Part shown: positions 1 through 6,820 of the stretch, piece by piece
Position numbering within the stretch: position 1 is the stretch's first letter
How the letters are laid out: every line of letters begins with the position of its first letter
NCBI GenBank assembly: GCA_040880405.1
Contig: JBBDIM010000129.1
Coordinates: 1-21,874 of the forward strand
Length of the DNA: 21,874 bases
Direction of reading: 5' to 3'
Origin: JBBDIM01 sp040880405
Lineage (GTDB): Bacteria > Planctomycetota > Planctomycetia > Pirellulales > Pirellulaceae
Position numbers and translations under genes: made by a program
The notes under the pieces: model-generated
Seen by the model: the letters and a program-made list of their open reading frames with translations, nothing else
Database searches by the model: none
What the model was told of the DNA's origin: nothing

Positions 1-2034
1 GAGCCGGTCCTGTTTGTCGACCAACCAGCCGTAGACATCAAACCAATCGCGGCCGCCGTTCCAGCGGCTTCGCAGGCCCACGATCCCCTGCATCGGCGGA
101 ATCCGTGATAGGGGCTCGCCGCTGGCTCGGTCGCGGCCGTAGGTGTACCAGTAGTTGCCGTATAGGCTCCAGGTATCGTCCAGCAGATACTCGGCGGACA
201 GCTCGGCACCGTTGAGATAGGCGTGGCCATTGGTCCGGTCCAGCAGGTTCTCGGCGTTGGGGGCCCCGCGGACAATGTAGTTCCGCAGGTCGTTCCACCA
301 GACGAACGTCTGGGCGTGGAATCGCTCCGTATTCAGCTTGGCACCCAGCTCATAGGTGATACTTTTCTCCGGGGCCAAATCGGGGTTGGGCAATTGAACC
401 CCGGTAAACACGTTCTCATTCACCGTCGCCAAGTCGTCGATGTTCGGTGCCCGAAACGCCTCGTTGATCGAGCCGACCAGGTGGATCTCTTCCGTCAGTT
501 CATAGGTCAATCCAAAGCTGCCGACCCAGGCCCCGTACGACGGATCGATCCGCGTGCTCACATCTCCCGGCACCGTCACGGTCGCCCCGGCGGTGACATG
601 CTCGTACCGCGTTCCGGCGCTCGCCTTCCAGCGATCGGTCAGCCAGACATCCCATTGCAGGTAACCGCCGTAACGGGAGTAGTAGGCGTCGTCAGGCACT
701 TCCCCGGGCAGGTTGGTTACGGTCGGCGGACCGACACTCCGGTCGATGTCGGTGCGGGAAGATCCGATTTCGTCGTGGTACCAATCGAACCCGTACGAGA
801 GAGTCCCGAACGCCTCCAAATCCTTCGTGAACGAACCGGTCACGCCGGTCTGTTCGTCGAAGAAGCTGCGGTTGCTGAACAGCAGCGGCTCACGGCCAGG
901 TCGGAAGTCGCGGTCGATCCGCGTCTCATCAAACCGATGTAGCGAGGCGGTGATCTGGAAGGTATCGAAGATGCCTCGCTCGTCGGTGTGTCCCTGATAG
1001 CGGACCATGTACAGGTCACGGACTTGCGGATCGAAGACCGACTCTCGGTTGGCCGGGGCCCGATCGGTCCGGAAAATATCCTCGCCACTATAGTGCTGAA
1101 GCCCGAACACGAGTTCCGAGTAGTCGTCCACCCTATAGTTGATTTTGACGTCGGCCGAGCGGTAGCCCCAACTACTTGCCGGCTGACGACCCGGGTCAAA
1201 ACCTTCCGGGGCGATCGGACTTCCGGCGATATCCAAGTCGTTGTAGTTGCCGTAGCCACCACCGCCATACACGCCGGTATTGCCGTACCAGGCCTCGGCG
1301 TCAATCCGACCGGTATACCCCAGATCGGCGGAACTAAACCGCTGGGTGGTCCCGCCGGTCAAAAAATTCTCGCCCCGGAACTGCGCCTTCTTGGTGACGA
1401 TGTTGATCACGCCACCAATCGCATCTCCACCATACAACACGCTGCCGCCACCCCGGATCACTTCGACGCGCTCGACCATGTTGGGATCGATCGTGTTGAA
1501 ATATTGGTTCGGCCCCGCGCGGAAAGTGGAGTTGGTCATCCGCACCCCATCCACCAAAATCAACACCTGCTGCCCCGTCAGGCCGCGCAAGTAGGGGGAC
1601 GATTGCCCCCGGCCGGTCCGCTGGACCATCACGCTGGTCGACTGCTCCAGGGCCTGTCCCATGTCGATCGGAGAGCGTTCTAGCAGTTGTTGGCGACTGA
1701 TGATTTCGATGGCCCGGGGGCTGTCGAAGACGGATTCCCGGGGGCCGCGAAGTCCGCTCTCGAAATCGCCGATCACCTGCTCGGCCAGCGATGGAAAAGG
1801 GCTGGCAGTGGGCGCTGTCAGGTCGAGGCCGGTCGGTGGAGGAACGTCCGGAGCTGGCTCCGGGTCACTCTCTGGGGGCAACACATCGACCGGTGGCAGC
1901 GTCGGCTCCGCCGATTCCTCCTGCTGAAAATTCGTGGGCCGCACTGCCGCGGTACCGGGTGAGGTTTGCTGGGCCCACAGGGACGAACATCCCAAGCCGC
2001 CGATAATCAACGCCAAAATCAGTTTCTGATGCAT
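1..2034 (-). CDS. TonB-dependent outer-membrane receptor (3' end outside window)
   Basis: This frame is open for 678 codons from an ATG at 2034 to the window edge, so the last strands of the barrel are missing. A signal peptide (about residues 1-21, ending LWA-QQ) is followed by a Pro/Glu-rich linker (about 22-95). It contains LPPVDVLPP, which may be the TonB box. The plug domain (about 100-210) includes YLRGLTGQQVLILVDGVRM, ERVEVIRGGGSVLYGGDAIG and GVINIVTKK, all hallmarks of the family. The barrel follows, with a FRAP motif at 527-530 and NPDL at 550-553. These match the FRAP/NPNL pair of heme and cobalamin receptors. No His lies between the two motifs, so the ligand is uncertain. The divergent hemP-tonB genes favour heme or iron uptake. 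The protein imports its substrate across the outer membrane using TonB energy. Family certain, substrate inferred. Confidence 0.95.
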   Translation of the reverse strand, partial: MHQKLILALIIGGLGCSSLWAQQTSPGTAAVRPTNFQQEESAEPTLPPVDVLPPESDPEPAPDVPPPTGLDLTAPTASPFPSLAEQVIGDFESGLRGPRESVFDSPRAIEIISRQQLLERSPIDMGQALEQSTSVMVQRTGRGQSSPYLRGLTGQQVLILVDGVRMTNSTFRAGPNQYFNTIDPNMVERVEVIRGGGSVLYGGDAIGGVINIVTKKAQFRGENFLTGGTTQRFSSADLGYTGRIDAEAWYGNTGVYGGGGYGNYNDLDIAGSPIAPEGFDPGRQPASSWGYRSADVKINYRVDDYSELVFGLQHYSGEDIFRTDRAPANRESVFDPQVRDLYMVRYQGHTDERGIFDTFQITASLHRFDETRIDRDFRPGREPLLFSNRSFFDEQTGVTGSFTKDLEAFGTLSYGFDWYHDEIGSSRTDIDRSVGPPTVTNLPGEVPDDAYYSRYGGYLQWDVWLTDRWKASAGTRYEHVTAGATVTVPGDVSTRIDPSYGAWVGSFGLTYELTEEIHLVGSINEAFRAPNIDDLATVNENVFTGVQLPNPDLAPEKSITYELGAKLNTERFHAQTFVWWNDLRNYIVRGAPNAENLLDRTNGHAYLNGAELSAEYLLDDTWSLYGNYWYTYGRDRASGEPLSRIPPMQGIVGLRSRWNGGRDWFDVYGWLVDKQDRL

Positions 2035-2050
2035 GGTGCTTGCCTGAAGC

Positions 2051-2098
2051 GAATGATTGCCTAAAGCGTGGCGGCGGGGCTAGCAGTCACAATCATTC
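2051..2098. promoter_or_regulatory. 9-bp inverted repeat in the receptor leader, possible operator
   Basis: GAATGATTG at 2051-2059 is perfectly inverted as CAATCATTC at 2090-2098, 30 bp apart, ending about 17 bp upstream of the receptor start codon. The AATGAT/ATCATT halves resemble Fur half-sites, but the spacing is too wide for one classical Fur box. It could be two operator half-sites or the stem of an mRNA leader hairpin. Seen: the repeat. Inferred: a regulatory role. Confidence 0.3.
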
Positions 2099-2124
2099 CA
2101 AGAGATACATCCCTCACCTTCGGT

Positions 2125-2385
2125 ATTTAGGGAATCGGACTTGAACCCATTGTCCCCACTAGAGTGGACACCCGCCCCCGGGAACCGCCGACGAGTGCGT
2201 CGGCAGGGTTAGCATCGGTGAGAAGACGGCGGGGATAAACCCCGCCGCTCGTTACGCCAACCCCGAGCGGCGGGGTTTATCCCCGCCGTCCGGAGTCTGC
2301 CGGTCGAAATCAAGGAATTTGAAACGCAGAGACAAAACCTGCGAGAAAGGCTTCTCTCCGCGTCTGCGTTACTAATTCCCTAAAT
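2125..2385. repeat. Intergenic element with 11-bp inverted ends and an internal hairpin
   Basis: ATTTAGGGAAT at 2125-2135 is inverted as ATTCCCTAAAT at 2375-2385. Inside lie the long palindrome 2225-2290 (listed separately) and a weaker inverted repeat. The weaker repeat pairs GGAATT and AACGCAGA (2314-2330) with TCTGCGTT and AATTCC (2363-2379). No coding frame is convincing here. It looks like a composite of small non-coding repeat elements. Confidence 0.4.
2225..2290. repeat. Perfect 27-bp inverted repeat with a 12-nt loop
   Basis: Positions 2225-2251 are the exact reverse complement of 2264-2290; each arm contains GGCGGGGATAAACCCCGCC, itself a smaller palindrome. The arms would fold into a very stable hairpin. 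It could act as a bidirectional transcription barrier between the receptor and hemP units, but it has no T-tract. It more likely belongs to a dispersed repeat family. Only one copy is visible in this window. Confidence 0.75.
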
Positions 2386-2429
2386 CCGACAAGCATTTCC
2401 CTCATCTCTGGCCAATTCTCCCCTTTCCT

Positions 2430-2520
2430 CTCTGTGCCCTCTGAGACCTCTGTGGCTAAATCCCATCTTGTCGGTCAAGGCGACACGCCTGTCGGGCGGC
2501 GCGACACGCGAGGGGTCATC
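2430..2520. repeat. Degenerate CACAGAGG-type repeat and GCGACACGC direct repeat
   Basis: The stretch 2430-2461 reads CTCTGTGCCCTCTG then CCTCTGTGGCTAAA, a diverged single arm of the element that is paired at 15686-16080. It is followed by two copies of GCGACACGC at about 2479-2510. No gene is seen. This is the remainder of the roughly 500-bp gap between the receptor leader and the hemP promoter. Confidence 0.45.
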
Positions 2521-2548
2521 ACGGCCGAATTGACGCCCAATCGGCCGC

Positions 2549-2564
2549 TGGCACGCAAATTGCC
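2549..2564 (+). promoter_or_regulatory. Sigma-54 (RpoN) -24/-12 promoter of hemP-tonB
   Basis: TGGCACGCAAATTGCC matches the sigma-54 consensus TGGCACG-N4-TTGCW at every defined base but the last. The invariant GG (2550-2551) and GC (2562-2563) have the canonical spacing. Transcription would begin near 2575, giving a leader of about 75 nt before the hemP ATG at 2649. That placement excludes the in-frame ATG at 2571 as the hemP start. No activator site was identified upstream. Confidence 0.75.
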
Positions 2565-2648
2565 TCTTTTATGACCCTTTCCAGGCTTTCATTTCGGAAA
2601 CCGCCAAGATGCCGGTTGAAAAATATCGCAAGGGATTCAACGATAACT

Positions 2649-2828
2649 ATGCAAAGCGAAGAGTCCTGCCGGGGGAATAACCCTCCGCCCCACGATTCGT
2701 CCGCCCCGCCGCTGATCCTGGAGTCGCACGATTTGCTGTCGGGCCGCCGCGAAGTTTGGATCCGCCATGGAGACGAAATGTATCGGCTCCGGCTGACCTC
2801 GGCGGGCAAGCTGTATTTGACCAAATAG
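2649..2828 (+). CDS. hemP: Hemin uptake protein HemP
   Basis: The 59-residue product has a disordered N-terminus followed by the HemP-family core: LLSGRREVWIRHGDEMYRL, then RLTSAGKLYLTK at the C-terminus. An in-frame ATG at 2571 would add 26 residues, but it lies upstream of or at the predicted sigma-54 transcription start. The ATG at 2649 gives the usual family length of about 60 residues and has AAGGGA some 14 nt upstream. HemP/HmuP proteins sit beside heme receptors. In some proteobacteria they help activate receptor transcription under iron limitation; whether that holds here is inference. tonB begins 5 bp after its stop, so the two are almost certainly co-transcribed. Confidence 0.9.
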   Translation: MQSEESCRGNNPPPHDSSAPPLILESHDLLSGRREVWIRHGDEMYRLRLTSAGKLYLTK

Positions 2829-2833
2829 AACGA

Positions 2834-3709
2834 ATGTCACCCACCATCACCCACGCCCAGCGCGTCACCCAAGGCCAGCCATGGTCCGGTGAGAAGGTAC
2901 GCGCGGAGGGCCCGCTTGCCGCAGCGGGGCAACCCCGGTCGATGGTGACTCCCAGGGTCTCGACGGGTGACCGTCGCTATGGCCGTTACACGCTCATCGG
3001 CTTGGCCGTCTCCTTGATCGCTCACCTCGGTTTCGCGGGCTGGCTCGTTTGGCGATCCGAGCAAAGCGTGGAGACCGTCTCGTTCGCGGGTCAACCGCAG
3101 GCGATTCAGTTGGAGGCGACCTTCGTCCCGCCGATGCCGGACCAGCCGGCCGAACCGGTGGAAATCACGATCGAGCCGCCGGCCCCATCGGCCGCCGCCC
3201 CGTCGACCACAGCCCTTGCCAAAACCTCTTCCGCCTCGGTCGAGATTGTCCCCACCGATCCGCTGGCCGAGCGGAAGGTCGCTCCACCGGCGGGGACGGT
3301 CGAGCTGGTCCGGCAGGAAGTTACTAGTGGTGAGGCCCAGGACCAGGTGGAAGCGGAACCGGCGTCGCAGCCTCGGCGGACCCAACACCAGCCACCGAGC
3401 ATCGCCGCCGCGACGATCCCGCCCGGCACCCAGGTGGAAACCCCGGTCGATTTCTCCGCCAATCCGCCCCCTCGGTTCCCGCCAGAGGCCCTCGCGCAAG
3501 GCTGGTACGGAACCGTCGTGCTGCGAATCGCCATCTCCGCCGCAGGCCAGGTCGAGGATGTCCGCGTCATCCGCAGCAGCGGCTACGCGATCCTAGACCA
3601 AGCAGCCGTCGAGGCGGTCCGCCAATGGCGCGGCCTCGCCGCAACCCGAGGAGGCCGACCCGTGGCCACGGTAGAGGTGTTACCGATTCGGTTCATGCCG
3701 AAATCATGA
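2834..3709 (+). CDS. tonB: TonB energy-transducing protein
   Basis: The 291-residue product is anchored in the inner membrane by one helix (about 53-73). That helix carries a Ser-x3-His pair (S60, H64), the spacing seen in the functional TonB transmembrane segment. A Pro/Glu/Ala-rich periplasmic spacer follows (about 90-205). The C-terminal TonB domain (about 208-291) has FPPEAL, GTVVLRIAISAAGQVEDV, SSGYAILDQAAVEAVRQW and VLPIRF. It transmits proton-motive force to outer-membrane receptors such as the divergent one here. ExbB and ExbD are not in the window and must be encoded elsewhere. The start at 2834 lies 5 bp after hemP; later in-frame starts, such as ATG at 2942, are possible because the cytoplasmic N-terminus is unusually long. 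Confidence 0.93.
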   Translation: MSPTITHAQRVTQGQPWSGEKVRAEGPLAAAGQPRSMVTPRVSTGDRRYGRYTLIGLAVSLIAHLGFAGWLVWRSEQSVETVSFAGQPQAIQLEATFVPPMPDQPAEPVEITIEPPAPSAAAPSTTALAKTSSASVEIVPTDPLAERKVAPPAGTVELVRQEVTSGEAQDQVEAEPASQPRRTQHQPPSIAAATIPPGTQVETPVDFSANPPPRFPPEALAQGWYGTVVLRIAISAAGQVEDVRVIRSSGYAILDQAAVEAVRQWRGLAATRGGRPVATVEVLPIRFMPKS

Positions 3710-3715
3710 GGGGCC

Positions 3716-3800
3716 GTGAAAAAGGGGGCAGGACTCTTTTTAATAACCCGCTATCCATTGGTACCCGCGCACCTAAAAAGAGTCCTGACCCCTTTTTCAC
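3716..3800. repeat. Paired inverted repeat, family B copy 1
   Basis: The 26-bp arms 3716-3741 and 3775-3800 (GTGAAAAAGGGG... facing ...CCCCTTTTTCAC) are inverted with one mismatch around a 33-bp centre. A second copy lies at 19073-19158. It starts 6 bp after the tonB stop and could double as a terminator because the arms carry A- and T-tracts. Confidence 0.85.
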
Positions 3801-3831
3801 TCGCGGGTGTTGAGGATGGGGCGTTTCCCAG

Positions 3832-3905
3832 GGGGATAAGTACAATTACGGGTGCCGCGGATTAGGGTTCTAAGCCGCCGACTCTTTGTAATTGAACTCA
3901 TCCCC
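3832..3905 (+). repeat. Paired inverted repeat, family D copy 1
   Basis: The left arm GGGGATAAGTACAATTAC (3832-3849) faces GTAATTGAACTCATCCCC (3888-3905), with an internal CCGCGG and GCCGCCGACTCTTTG. The same architecture recurs at 8296-8369 (reverse orientation) and 8450-8522. After it, 3906-3957 holds a small palindrome, AGCGGGGGCTAACCCGCT. Confidence 0.75.
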
Positions 3906-3975
3906 GTACACGTGCCGGGTGCCACGGCCGACGACCGGAAGCGGGGGCTAACCCGCTGTGTTAAAACGGGGCTCT

Positions 3976-5157
3976 ATGGAAGTCACCTACGAGAACAACC
4001 GCGAAGACATTCAGGCCCTCGCGGCCATTGCTCAGCCGGGGATGAAGCAGGGCATGTTCCGCTTGCTGGGCGGTTCCGCGCTGGCGTTTGCGCCCACGCT
4101 GCTGTTTCTGCTGGTCTTGGGGCATTGGCTGCTTTGGATTGTGGTGGTGGGTTTGATGGCCGCGTTGGGGCTGTTGATGCTGATCACTTTTTGGAAACAG
4201 CTTCGTGTGCAGTTCGATCAAATCCCGATCCCCGAGGGCTCCTTAACCTTGCGGTTGGAGGAGGAGTTTTTAGAGATCCGCGGCGATCGGGGGCGATCGC
4301 GGAGACGGTGGCGGGCCTTTTCCAAGTTGGAGGAAGTGGACCGGCATTGGGTCCTCTCGCTGGCGAATCGCACGGTGTACGTCATTCCCAAACGGGCCTT
4401 TTTCTCGGTGGAGCGGGAGCAGGAGTTTATCGCGCGACTGCGGCACTGTCTCGCCACCGCGGCCAGCGGACCCCAGACCGATCTGCTCGCTCGGTGCCAC
4501 CAAGACCAATTCTTCCCCGAACCGGAGCAACCCGCCTGGCGGCTGCAATTCCCCGGGCCGGTCCACCTCTGGCAACGCGTGGCCCTGATGGGAGACCAGT
4601 TCAACACCAAGGTCAACCTCACGACGGTCAACTCGCTGATCGCCGAAGGGCTGATGCCGATGGTCATGGGCATCGGTGTGATCGCCTTGAGGATGTCGGC
4701 CGAGCATTACGAGCGATCCCTCTCACCCCTCTACTTCGCGATCCTGCTGATCACCTGCCTGGTGTTGACGGTGTTCGCCGCTCGGGTCATTCAGTGGTAC
4801 CAACAGCGCGTCGCCCGTCCGGATTTCGAGCGGGAGTTCGGCGGAGAGACCCGGGTCGAACTGAGCCCGGTGGGGGTCTCGGTCGGCACGAGCCAGATGG
4901 CCGGATTCCATGAGTGGCCCCGTCTGCTGCCGCCGGTGATATTGGAAGAATCGGTCGTCTTGCGGATCTTGGAAGGCCAATCGCTGACCATCCTCCCCAT
5001 GTCCATCTTTTCCTCGCCCGAGGACTACCAGCAGTGCCTGCTCGACATCCTCCGCTGGCAATCGACCGACGAAACCGACTTCCGCGATGAAGCGGCGAAA
5101 GACCTGCCAGAGGTGCGGGAGACCGGCAACCCGTTTCAATCGCCGAGTACGGAGTGA
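3976..5157 (+). CDS. Membrane protein with two YcxB-like domains
   Basis: The 393-residue product repeats one architecture twice. Two hydrophobic helices (about 29-50 and 52-73) precede a beta-rich YcxB-like domain (about 88-160), with WRAFSKLEEV and YVIPKRAFFS. Two more helices (about 226-240 and 253-272) precede a second such domain (about 290-360), with ELSPVGVSVGTSQMAGFHEW and LTILPMSIFSSPEDY. The YcxB-like fold is common in small membrane proteins of unknown function. GTG at 3958 is in frame, but ATG at 3976 fits better because ACGGGG lies just upstream. The gene stands alone, flanked by repeat elements on both sides. Membrane location is well supported; no biochemical role can be assigned. 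Confidence 0.8.
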   Translation: MEVTYENNREDIQALAAIAQPGMKQGMFRLLGGSALAFAPTLLFLLVLGHWLLWIVVVGLMAALGLLMLITFWKQLRVQFDQIPIPEGSLTLRLEEEFLEIRGDRGRSRRRWRAFSKLEEVDRHWVLSLANRTVYVIPKRAFFSVEREQEFIARLRHCLATAASGPQTDLLARCHQDQFFPEPEQPAWRLQFPGPVHLWQRVALMGDQFNTKVNLTTVNSLIAEGLMPMVMGIGVIALRMSAEHYERSLSPLYFAILLITCLVLTVFAARVIQWYQQRVARPDFEREFGGETRVELSPVGVSVGTSQMAGFHEWPRLLPPVILEESVVLRILEGQSLTILPMSIFSSPEDYQQCLLDILRWQSTDETDFRDEAAKDLPEVRETGNPFQSPSTE

Positions 5158-5185
5158 CCCCGATAGGGGCGGCATGGAATAATCC

Positions 5186-5347
5186 GGGTGCCATGCCCAC
5201 GCCCTCCAACGTGGGCATGTTTGGGCGCGCAAGTTTCCCACCGGCAACGAGATTCCATGGAACCCAAGCAGGCATGCTGAAGATGCACGAGAGGCGAACC
5301 AACCCGCGCTTCGCATGCCTACGTTGGAGGGCGTAGGCATGGCACCC
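5186..5347. repeat. Paired hairpin element, family C copy 1
   Basis: Two 34-bp arms (5186-5219 and 5314-5347) are inverted relative to each other. Each is also a hairpin: CATGCCCACG pairs with CGTGGGCATG on the left, and CATGCCTACG with CGTAGGCATG on the right. Arms differ by compensating changes (C-G to T-A). The left side continues into a conserved stretch containing CCCACCGGCAAC. Related copies lie at 9558-9829 and, as a half element, near 6588-6650. Confidence 0.85.
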
Positions 5348-5352
5348 GGCGT

Positions 5353-6156
5353 TTAGCTCTCCAACAATTGATCGACCAGCGTCTGCGTGTCTTCCATCGC
5401 GTGGGCTAACCGGGCTTCCCAGAGCGATTTGATGAGGCCGGCGGTATCGAAGAAGCCGCGGCCTAGGCCGGCCATCACCGCCGTGGCGATCTTGCGGTTG
5501 AGGTCGGCGTTGGCCGGTTGTTCGAGCAGGTCGTGGCGGAAGGCGTCCTGCGCGGAGTTGAGCAGGATGTGCCATTCCCGCGTCGTCCCCAAGTGGCGAC
5601 GCTCGTCGCGGATATCGAGGGAAAAATCCCGAATCCGCGCTCGGTCGTGGCCGAATTGGTCGATGTCGGAATCGGCGGCGATGTAGCCCAACAGCATGTC
5701 GGTCCACCGCTCGGTTTGCCGTCGCAGCCGATTGAGCGAGACCATTTTCTCGGCCGGTAGGCCGCGGCCGTTCAAGACGAACCCGAGGGCGCGGTTGCGG
5801 GATTCCATGTGTCCCAAGTAAACACTCCGCGCGATCGGCTGCGCGATCAGGCTTCCTTGAATCTGGTCGTGCAGCATGGCCAGCGACATCCAGATCCGAG
5901 TCAGAATATCGCCGACCAAAATTTCCTGGAGGACCGGTTCCACGGCATTCCAGCAGCGGGGCAGTTCGCTGGCCGGGCTGCTTTGGACCAATTGGCTATG
6001 GCTTTTGAGACGGACTCCCCAGCGATCGAGTCGACACTTCGAAGCGGTCCAGAAACGCTCGAGCCCCTCGGGCCGGAGGACGATCCCCTTGCGGAGTTCG
6101 GCCGGGCCACGTGAGGCGAGCAGGGCCGCGAGTTCGACATGTTCGCGTACGTGCAT
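5353..6156 (-). CDS. Hypothetical alpha-helical protein
   Basis: I do not recognise this 267-residue protein. It has no signal peptide or membrane segment and reads as mostly helical and cytoplasmic, rich in Arg, Leu and Glu. Distinctive stretches are DILTRIWMSLAMLHDQ (about 84-99), SVYLGHMESRNRALGFVLNG and DIRDERRHLGTTREWHILL. One ExxH (ERRH) and several buried Glu/His positions could hint at a helical metal-binding bundle, but this is too weak to call. A GAGGAA lies 13 nt upstream of the ATG, and a sigma-54-like promoter sits at 6236-6251. The coding quality is good and the frame is clean. It converges with the YcxB-like gene across a family C repeat. Confidence 0.75.
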   Translation of the reverse strand: MHVREHVELAALLASRGPAELRKGIVLRPEGLERFWTASKCRLDRWGVRLKSHSQLVQSSPASELPRCWNAVEPVLQEILVGDILTRIWMSLAMLHDQIQGSLIAQPIARSVYLGHMESRNRALGFVLNGRGLPAEKMVSLNRLRRQTERWTDMLLGYIAADSDIDQFGHDRARIRDFSLDIRDERRHLGTTREWHILLNSAQDAFRHDLLEQPANADLNRKIATAVMAGLGRGFFDTAGLIKSLWEARLAHAMEDTQTLVDQLLES

Positions 6157-6235
6157 AAGATTGGGGATTCCTCGAAGGGGCGGTGGCGGATGAGGGGATG
6201 ATCAGGACGCGTCCAGTCGCGTCAAGAAACATAAT

Positions 6236-6251
6236 TGCAGCTCACGTGCCA
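6236..6251 (-). promoter_or_regulatory. Sigma-54-like promoter of the 5353-6156 gene
   Basis: Read on the minus strand from 6251, the sequence is TGGCACGTGAGCTGCA. It matches TGGCACG-N4-TTGCA at all but one defined base (C for the first T of TTGC), and GG and GC are correctly spaced. The predicted start near 6225 leaves a leader of about 70 nt before the ATG at 6156, much like the hemP leader. Confidence 0.6.
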
Positions 6252-6352
6252 AACGAACTGCGGGGCGAGGGTAATTGCCGCGATCTATCAATTATACCGT
6301 ACAAACCACCACCCTCCGCCCCTTTTGGACTCCTCCTGAGGAATGTGGCCAA

Positions 6353-6379
6353 TTGGCAACCGTGTGGCAAGTTGGCAAC
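6353..6379. repeat. Short TTGGCAAC direct repeats
   Basis: TTGGCAAC occurs at 6353-6360 and 6372-6379 with TGGCAAG between, and GTTGCC follows. No gene is supported between the sigma-54-like site and the element at 6516. This short cluster is the only structure I see in 6252-6515. Confidence 0.4.
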
Positions 6380-6515
6380 CCGCTGTTGCCCAAACGCCTC
6401 ATCAATGTCCGGCCCTTTGACCTCCCATCGCCTCTCGCTACGATAAACGACTGGTCGAAGCGAACCATTTCGAGCTGCGGTATTTGGTTGGACAGCGCCA
6501 ACGGCAACGATTTTT

Positions 6516-6726
6516 TTAACCACGGATTACACCGATGACACGGATAGAAGTCGAATGTCGCAAGAGAACCCATTGGGTACCGGGTGCCATGCCCAAGCCC
6601 GGAAGCGTAGGCATGCTTATGCGCGAAGATTACCCACCGGCAACGCCACGTCATAAAATCCGAGCGGGCGAAGAAGGCCGTGCCCCCATCAATCGCATCC
6701 GTGATATCGGTGTAATCTGTGGTTAA
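6516..6726. repeat. Paired inverted repeat (family E) containing a family C half element
   Basis: The arm TTAACCACGGATTACACCGA (from 6516) is inverted at the right end as TCGGTGTAATCTGTGGTTAA (to 6726), giving ~30-bp arms with three mismatches. Between them, 6588-6650 is a diverged left half of family C: GGTGCCATGCCCAAGC, then GCGTAGGCATG and CCCACCGGCAAC. One element thus appears nested in the other. No coding sequence is supported inside. Confidence 0.75.
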
Positions 6727-6820
6727 TTCTCTAAATTGGTGCTTGGCGTTGTCCCGTTAATCCCCCGCCGCTGGTTTTCGCGATCGGTTCGCGGTTTTCA
6801 TTTGCCCCCACGGCCCCCTC

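Noticed and set aside
223..1683. Long plus-strand frames of 231-239 codons opposite the first 2 kb
   Set aside because: They are antisense shadows of the TonB-dependent receptor, whose minus-strand frame carries clear plug and barrel motifs over its full length.
2120..2155. tRNA-like T-arm (GGGTTCAAGTCC on the minus strand)
   Set aside because: The arm has a stem mismatch, and no acceptor, D-arm or anticodon arm can be found upstream, so a tRNA gene is not supported.
3852..4913. 353-codon plus-strand frame overlapping the YcxB-like gene
   Set aside because: It starts in a family D repeat and lacks any coherent domain, whereas the other frame has regular membrane helices and duplicated domains.
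6353..6368. Sigma-54 site on the plus strand (TGGCAA...TGGCA) for the MATE gene
   Set aside because: It deviates at several consensus positions, lies over 450 bp from the start codon, and is better explained by the TTGGCAAC repeats.
6242..6523. 93-codon minus-strand frame
   Set aside because: Its start lies at the edge of a family E repeat, it spans the TTGGCAAC cluster and the sigma-54-like site, and it has no domain character.
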